Source of the DNA: Neorhizobium alkalisoli
GTDB taxonomy: Bacteria > Pseudomonadota > Alphaproteobacteria > Rhizobiales > Rhizobiaceae
Length of the DNA: 64,000 bases
Reading direction: 5' to 3'
Assembly (NCBI RefSeq): GCF_002968635.1
Contig: NZ_PVBN01000013.1
Coordinates: 62,001 to 126,000 of the forward strand
The notes beneath the pieces were generated by a model. The model was not told where the DNA came from. It did no database searches and saw only the letters and a program-made list of their open reading frames with translations. This document shows, piece after piece, positions 59,970 through 64,000 of this stretch; the first letter of the stretch is position 1, and each line of letters opens with the position of its first letter. The translations under genes and the position numbers were made by a program.

Positions 59970-61208
59970 TTACTCTCGCTCATCTTTGTCGGGTGGACCG
60001 GCAAGTTTGTTGAAATAGGCCGACGTTCTCAAGAGCGAGCGGAAGCGCCAGGTTCTCTGCGACGGCGGCACGGAAGGCCGTGCCTGCATGCGCCTCAGCG
60101 TGAAGATCATGAAGCCGATGAAGATGAACGAGGTATAGGCGAAGAAGGCCCGCGGCCCGTAATATTCGAGCAGCATGGAGGCCATCAGCGGCCCGACGGT
60201 TGCGCCTGCCGACCAGTAGAAGAGCAGGCCCGCCGAGACCAGGGCATGTTCGCCGTCCTTCGCATAGTCGTTGCCATGCGCCGAACAGAGCGAATAGAGC
60301 GGCATGGAGAAGGCGCCGAACAGGAAGACGCTGATGATGTTGGCCGTCTCGCTGGTGCCGGCGCCGAAGGAGAGATAAGCGCCGGTGATGATCGAGCCGA
60401 TCGTCGTCCAGAGAATGACGCGCCGGCGGTCGAGTTTGTCGGAATAGATGCCGAGCGGATATTGCAGCACGACGCCGCCGATGATGCCGGCGCTCATGAA
60501 GGTGGCGATGGATGTGATGCTCATGCCGATCGCTTCCGCATAGATCGGACCGATATTGCGGAAGGCGGCCATCGACAGGCCGACCGAAACGACGCCGACG
60601 ACGGCGAGCGGCGAGATGCGCCAGACCGCCTTCAGGTCGAAGGCAACGGCTTCGGGCGGCGCGGGGCTCGATTTGTCCGCAAGCGAGATAGGCACGAGGG
60701 AAAGCGTCAACGTGATCGCGATGATGTTGAAGACCACGGAGCCGTCTATGCCGGCCGCCGGGATGATATATTGCGCGATCGTTACCGAACTGAGGTCGAC
60801 GAGGCGGTAGATCGAGAGGGTTCGGGCCCGGTTGGCATTCGTAACCTTGGCGTTGATCCAGCTTTCGACCGTCGCGAAGAGGCTCGCCACCGCAATGCCG
60901 ATCACGAAGCGCATCACGAACCAGAATGCGGGGTCGATGATCATCGACACGCTGAGGGAAGCGGATGCGGCGATCGCCGCCATGGCCGCGAAGGTACGGA
61001 TATGGCCGATGGCGCGCAGGAGGCGGCTGACATAGATGCAGCCGACCGCGAAACCCACGCTGTAGCCCGCGCCGATCATGCCGATGATGGAGGGAGAAAA
61101 GCCCTCGGCGGAACCGCGTAGCGCGATATACGTGCCCTGCAGCCCGTTGCCGCCGATCAGGATGCCTGCGGTGACGAGAAGGGGGATCAGCGGACGGATG
61201 TGGCTCAT
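59970..61208 (-). CDS. MFS transporter, YcaD-like
   Basis: Major facilitator superfamily protein of 412 residues with 12 predicted helices, in the YcaD-type group. N-terminal half: PLLVTAGILIGGNGLQGTYIALRGSAEGFSP, then a signature-like loop GYSVGFAVGCIYVSRLLRAIGHIRTFA. C-terminal half: GIIGGVVLQYPLGIYSDKLDRRRVILW and FGAFSMPLYSLCSAHGNDYAK. The substrate is unknown; efflux or small-solute uptake are both possible. The ATG at 61208 was chosen as MSHIRPLIPLL. It starts 168 bp from the divergent methyltransferase. Confidence 0.88.
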   Translation of the reverse strand: MSHIRPLIPLLVTAGILIGGNGLQGTYIALRGSAEGFSPSIIGMIGAGYSVGFAVGCIYVSRLLRAIGHIRTFAAMAAIAASASLSVSMIIDPAFWFVMRFVIGIAVASLFATVESWINAKVTNANRARTLSIYRLVDLSSVTIAQYIIPAAGIDGSVVFNIIAITLTLSLVPISLADKSSPAPPEAVAFDLKAVWRISPLAVVGVVSVGLSMAAFRNIGPIYAEAIGMSITSIATFMSAGIIGGVVLQYPLGIYSDKLDRRRVILWTTIGSIITGAYLSFGAGTSETANIISVFLFGAFSMPLYSLCSAHGNDYAKDGEHALVSAGLLFYWSAGATVGPLMASMLLEYYGPRAFFAYTSFIFIGFMIFTLRRMQARPSVPPSQRTWRFRSLLRTSAYFNKLAGPPDKDERE

Positions 61209-61376
61209 GGAGGCTTTCGCGGAAGGCACTGCTTGATCGCGCCGTAACGCGGTCCGAACGAGTCATAGACGAATGACATCACTTTTGTCTTCGGAAATCC
61301 TGCATGTCGGCGTCGATCCCTGTTGGCTTGGCGACAACCGCTGCGTTAATGCGGAGGGAAGAGCGGAGGTCAGCCC

Positions 61377-61907
61377 ATGAGTCCCATTCTAGTCGTCATC
61401 TTCCTTGCCGCAGCAGCAGCCCGAATCGCCAGTGTCCTGGTGTCGAAGCGGCACGAAAAGAAAATGCGGGCGGAGGGAGCGGTCGAACACGGAGCCCTGA
61501 ATACCAAGCTACTCGCACTCGCCCATATGGCCTTTTATTTCGCGGCGTTCGCAGAAGGATGGGTGAGGGGCGCCGAGTTCGACGCCGTTTCCATGACCGG
61601 TCTGGTCGCCTTCGTGGCATCGATGCTGATGCTTGCCTGGATCGTCAGGCTTCTCGGGGCCGTGTGGACCGTCAAGATCATGATCGCCCCGAACCATCCG
61701 GTGAGCAGGCATGCGCTGTTCCGAACCGTCCGCCATCCCAACTATTTCCTGAACATACTGCCGGAACTCTTTGGCTATGCCTTGATCTTCCATGCCTATT
61801 TCACCCTCGCCATCGGGTTGCCAGTCTATCTCGTCATCCTGGCCGTCCGGATCGTGCAGGAGGAAAGGGCGATGCGGGATCTGTTTCAGGCGGCGGCACG
61901 GCACTGA
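61377..61907 (+). CDS. Isoprenylcysteine carboxyl methyltransferase-like membrane protein
   Basis: Small polytopic membrane protein of 176 residues in the ICMT/PEMT superfamily, with four or five helices. The cofactor-binding signature FRTVRHPNYFLNILPELFGYALI is intact, followed by RIVQEERAMRD. Bacteria lack prenylated proteins for such enzymes, and related genes often methylate lipids or polyketides; none of the typical partners is adjacent. The ATG at 61377 lies after a GGAGG. It precedes aspS by 160 bp. Confidence 0.85.
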   Translation: MSPILVVIFLAAAAARIASVLVSKRHEKKMRAEGAVEHGALNTKLLALAHMAFYFAAFAEGWVRGAEFDAVSMTGLVAFVASMLMLAWIVRLLGAVWTVKIMIAPNHPVSRHALFRTVRHPNYFLNILPELFGYALIFHAYFTLAIGLPVYLVILAVRIVQEERAMRDLFQAAARH

Positions 61908-61957
61908 GCAGGCTGCCCATCTGTTGCTCTCGTTTTTGCCCGGAAATCGGTTCTGCC

Positions 61958-61987
61958 TTGACAAAGCAGGCCCATCATGCGCTTTTC
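61958..61987 (+). promoter_or_regulatory. Possible promoter for aspS
   Basis: A perfect TTGACA at 61958-61963 lies 105 bp upstream of aspS. The expected -10 region (about 61980-61987) is not a good match, so the call is weak. Confidence 0.3.
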
Positions 61988-62067
61988 CCGCCGATTTTCC
62001 TTAAAGCCGGCTGGCCGTGCTTCGCACGCCGATTGCCGCAAAACGCACCAGTCCAGGATACTTGAAA

Positions 62068-63858
62068 ATGCACCGTTACCGCAGCCACACCTGTGCCGCC
62101 CTTCGGAAGTCCGATGTCGGTTCCACCGTCCGCCTGTCCGGCTGGGTGCATCGCGTGCGAGATCATGGCGGCGTGTTGTTCATCGATCTGCGCGACCACT
62201 ACGGCATGACCCAGGTGGTTGCAGATCCCGACAGCCCGGCCTTCAAGGTCGCCGAAACCGTACGTGGCGAATGGGTGATCCGCATCGACGGCCTCGTCAA
62301 GGCGCGCTCGGATGACACCGTCAACAAGGGCATGGCGACCGGCGAGATCGAACTTTACGCCCAGGAGATCGAAGTGCTTGCCGCCGCCAAGGAGCTGCCG
62401 CTGCCGGTCTTCGGCGAACCGGAATATCCGGAAGACGTGCGCCTGAAGTACCGCTTCATCGACCTGCGCCGCGAAACGCTGCACAAGAACATCGTCAAGC
62501 GTACCCAGATCATCGCCGACATCCGCAACCGGATGAATTCGGCAGGCTTTGGCGAGTACACGACACCGATTCTGACGGCTTCTTCGCCGGAAGGCGCACG
62601 CGACTTCCTCGTACCCAGCCGCATCCATCCCGGCACCTTCTTCGCGCTGCCGCAGGCGCCGCAGCAGTACAAGCAGCTGCTGATGGTCGCCGGTTTCGAC
62701 CGGTACTTCCAGATCGCCCCCTGCTTCCGCGACGAAGACCCGCGCGCCGACCGCCTGCCGGGCGAGTTCTACCAGCTCGACCTGGAAATGAGCTTCGTCA
62801 CCCAGGAGGATGTCTGGGATACGATGGCGCCGATCATGACCTCGGTGTTCGAGCAGTTCGCCGAAGGAAAGCCGGTCACCAAGGAATGGCCGCGCATTCC
62901 CTATGACGTTGCGATCCGCAAATACGGTTCCGACAAGCCGGACCTGCGCAACCCGATCGAGATGCAGGCTGTCACAGACCATTTCGCCGGCTCCGGCTTT
63001 AAGGTCTTCGCCGGCATGATCGCCTCGAACCCGAAGGTCGAAGTCTGGGCGATCCCGGCCAAGACCGGCGGTTCGCGCGCTTTCTGCGACCGCATGAACG
63101 CCTGGGCCCAGTCGCTCGGCCAGCCTGGTCTCGGCTACATCTTCTGGAAGGAAGAGGACGGCAAGATCGGCGGCTCCGGCCCGCTTGCCAAGAACATCGG
63201 CGAAGAGCGCACCGAAGCGATCCGCACCCAGCTTGGCCTCGATGCGGGCGATGCCTGCTTCTTCGTCGCCGGCGAACCGGCGAAGTTCTACAAGTTCGCG
63301 GGCGAAGCCCGCACCAAGGCCGGCGAGGATCTGAACCTCGTCGATCGCGACCGGTTCGAGCTGTGCTGGATCATCGACTTCCCGTTCTACGAATGGAGCG
63401 ACGAGGACAAGAAGATCGACTTCGCGCACAATCCGTTCTCGATGCCGCAGGGCGGTCTTGAGGCGCTGCAGACGAAGGATCCGCTGTCGCTCAAGGCCTA
63501 TCAGTACGACGCCGTCTGCAACGGCTTCGAAATCGCCTCGGGCTCGATCCGTAACCAGTCACCGGAAGCCATGGTCAAGGCTTTCGAGCTGGTGGGCCTC
63601 AGCCAGACGGATGTCGAAGAGCGCTTCGGCGGCATGTATCGGGCATTCCAGTATGGCGCCCCTCCGCATGGCGGCTGCGCATTCGGCATCGACCGTATCG
63701 TCATGCTGCTGCTCGGCGCCAAGAACCTGCGCGAAATCACGCTGTTCCCGATGAACCAGCAGGCTCAGGACCTGCTGATGAACGCACCGTCGCCGGCGAC
63801 CCCGAAGCAGCTCATGGAGCTTTCGCTGCGCGTCATGCCGCAAGCGAAGAAGGACTGA
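62068..63858 (+). CDS. aspS: Aspartyl-tRNA synthetase
   Basis: Charges tRNA-Asp; in alphaproteobacteria a non-discriminating form may also misacylate tRNA-Asn for GatCAB, which is not decidable here. The protein has 596 residues. An N-terminal OB-fold anticodon-binding domain (VRLSGWVHRVRDHGG), motif 2 (FQIAPCFRDEDPRADRLPGEFYQLDLEMSF), the bacterial GAD insertion (around 300-410), and motif 3 (PPHGGCAFGIDRIVMLLLG) are all present. The ATG at 62068 follows AGGATACTTGAAA. A terminator follows 24 bp after the stop. Confidence 0.97.
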   Translation: MHRYRSHTCAALRKSDVGSTVRLSGWVHRVRDHGGVLFIDLRDHYGMTQVVADPDSPAFKVAETVRGEWVIRIDGLVKARSDDTVNKGMATGEIELYAQEIEVLAAAKELPLPVFGEPEYPEDVRLKYRFIDLRRETLHKNIVKRTQIIADIRNRMNSAGFGEYTTPILTASSPEGARDFLVPSRIHPGTFFALPQAPQQYKQLLMVAGFDRYFQIAPCFRDEDPRADRLPGEFYQLDLEMSFVTQEDVWDTMAPIMTSVFEQFAEGKPVTKEWPRIPYDVAIRKYGSDKPDLRNPIEMQAVTDHFAGSGFKVFAGMIASNPKVEVWAIPAKTGGSRAFCDRMNAWAQSLGQPGLGYIFWKEEDGKIGGSGPLAKNIGEERTEAIRTQLGLDAGDACFFVAGEPAKFYKFAGEARTKAGEDLNLVDRDRFELCWIIDFPFYEWSDEDKKIDFAHNPFSMPQGGLEALQTKDPLSLKAYQYDAVCNGFEIASGSIRNQSPEAMVKAFELVGLSQTDVEERFGGMYRAFQYGAPPHGGCAFGIDRIVMLLLGAKNLREITLFPMNQQAQDLLMNAPSPATPKQLMELSLRVMPQAKKD

Positions 63859-63882
63859 GCGCCTCAACGCGTTGGAATAGAG

Positions 63883-63910
63883 AAAAGCCCGGTGATGAGC
63901 CGGGCTTTTT
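63883..63910 (+). terminator. Intrinsic terminator after aspS
   Basis: Stem GCCCGG (63887-63892) and CCGGGC (63900-63905), loop TGATGAG, extended by AAAA/TTTT pairing, then five T residues. It can act on both strands, so it would also stop the fragment gene encoded on minus at the window end. Confidence 0.9.
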
Positions 63911-63932
63911 GATTCATACCGCCCTGCATCCG

Positions 63933-64000
63933 CTAGAAAGAGGCGCTGACAGCCTTTTTCAGGTCGAGCGTGAACTGGCCCCACATGCCTTCGAGCGTGG
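63933..64000 (-). CDS. C-terminal fragment of an unrecognised gene
   Basis: On the minus strand 22 codons end in TLEGMWGQFTLDLKKAVSASF and a TAG stop at 63933-63935; the rest lies outside the window. It is convergent with aspS and followed by the shared terminator, which supports a real gene end. The peptide is not recognisable. Confidence 0.35.
   Translation of the reverse strand, partial: TLEGMWGQFTLDLKKAVSASF

Noticed and set aside
1..64000. CRISPR arrays, prophage, insertion sequences, integrases
   Set aside because: No regularly spaced direct repeats, transposase, integrase or terminal repeats were seen; the gene order is conserved rhizobial chromosome.

Overview
The window is GC-rich chromosomal DNA of an alphaproteobacterium, almost certainly Rhizobiaceae (Rhizobium, Agrobacterium or Ensifer relatives). 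The evidence is gene order and family type: fabD-fabG-acpP-fabF-mltG-yicC-gmk, lptF-lptG-lptD-surA-like-pdxA-rsmA, uvrC-pgsA-moaD-moaE, a RopB/Omp25-like outer-membrane protein, HdaA-type DnaA inactivator followed by ppk-ppx, and CtrA-like TTAA-N7-TTAA sites. About 62 protein genes cover more than 90 percent of the sequence. I see no rRNA, tRNA, CRISPR array, prophage or insertion sequence. Most of the window is conserved housekeeping chromosome, and I found no clear novel defence or metabolic island. The most interesting signals are regulatory.

Layout. 0-7.3 kb: a cut-off aldo/keto reductase gene, then the fatty-acid synthesis and envelope run (fabD to gmk). 7.4-10.4 kb: a membrane protein and small stress or catabolic enzymes (SRPBCC protein, alpha/beta hydrolase with an Asp nucleophile, GST). 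10.5-18.9 kb, minus strand: the LPS transport operon lptF-lptG-lptD with a SurA-like chaperone, pdxA and rsmA, preceded by a PAP2 lipid phosphatase. 19.1-21.1 kb: pepA-holC. 21.1-25.8 kb, minus: three Tad-type pseudopilin/vWA genes and an S9 peptidase. 25.8-29.5 kb, minus: a vapBC toxin-antitoxin pair with its operator, an ABC-F ATPase and a degenerate GGDEF protein. 29.7-33.0 kb: GST, ndk, a CGNR regulator with a lipoprotein gene, and a divergent orphan LivH-type permease sharing an operator-like palindrome. 33.0-36.6 kb, minus: uvrC-pgsA-moaD-moaE. 37.2-41.1 kb: RopB-like porin, GST, RNase T2, YbhN-like membrane protein, rlmJ. 41.2-47.7 kb: molybdopterin oxidoreductase-nudK, purM-purN, perM-like transporter-hdaA. 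47.8-57.7 kb: ppk-ppx, an FtsI-like PBP, a DAO-type oxidase, a phytase-like exported protein, and an AraC regulator/DUF2000 pair. 57.7-64 kb: DUF2891, rnd, an MFS transporter, an ICMT-like methyltransferase and aspS; a gene fragment runs off the end.

How parts fit together. Envelope building is the main theme: fatty acids (fab), phospholipid (pgsA), lipid A/LPS export (lpt, PAP2), peptidoglycan (mltG, PBP) and an abundant outer-membrane barrel. Phosphate is a second theme: ppk and ppx make and degrade polyphosphate, and a phytase-like secreted protein close by is preceded by five PHO-box-like half-sites at exact 11-bp spacing. Cell cycle is a third: hdaA controls DnaA, and the PBP gene has three TTAA boxes at 11-bp spacing (two overlapping CtrA-type sites) in front of it. 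Start sites were picked from Shine-Dalgarno fit, overlap with the upstream gene and family N-termini. Assignments rest on motif recognition by eye, with no database search.
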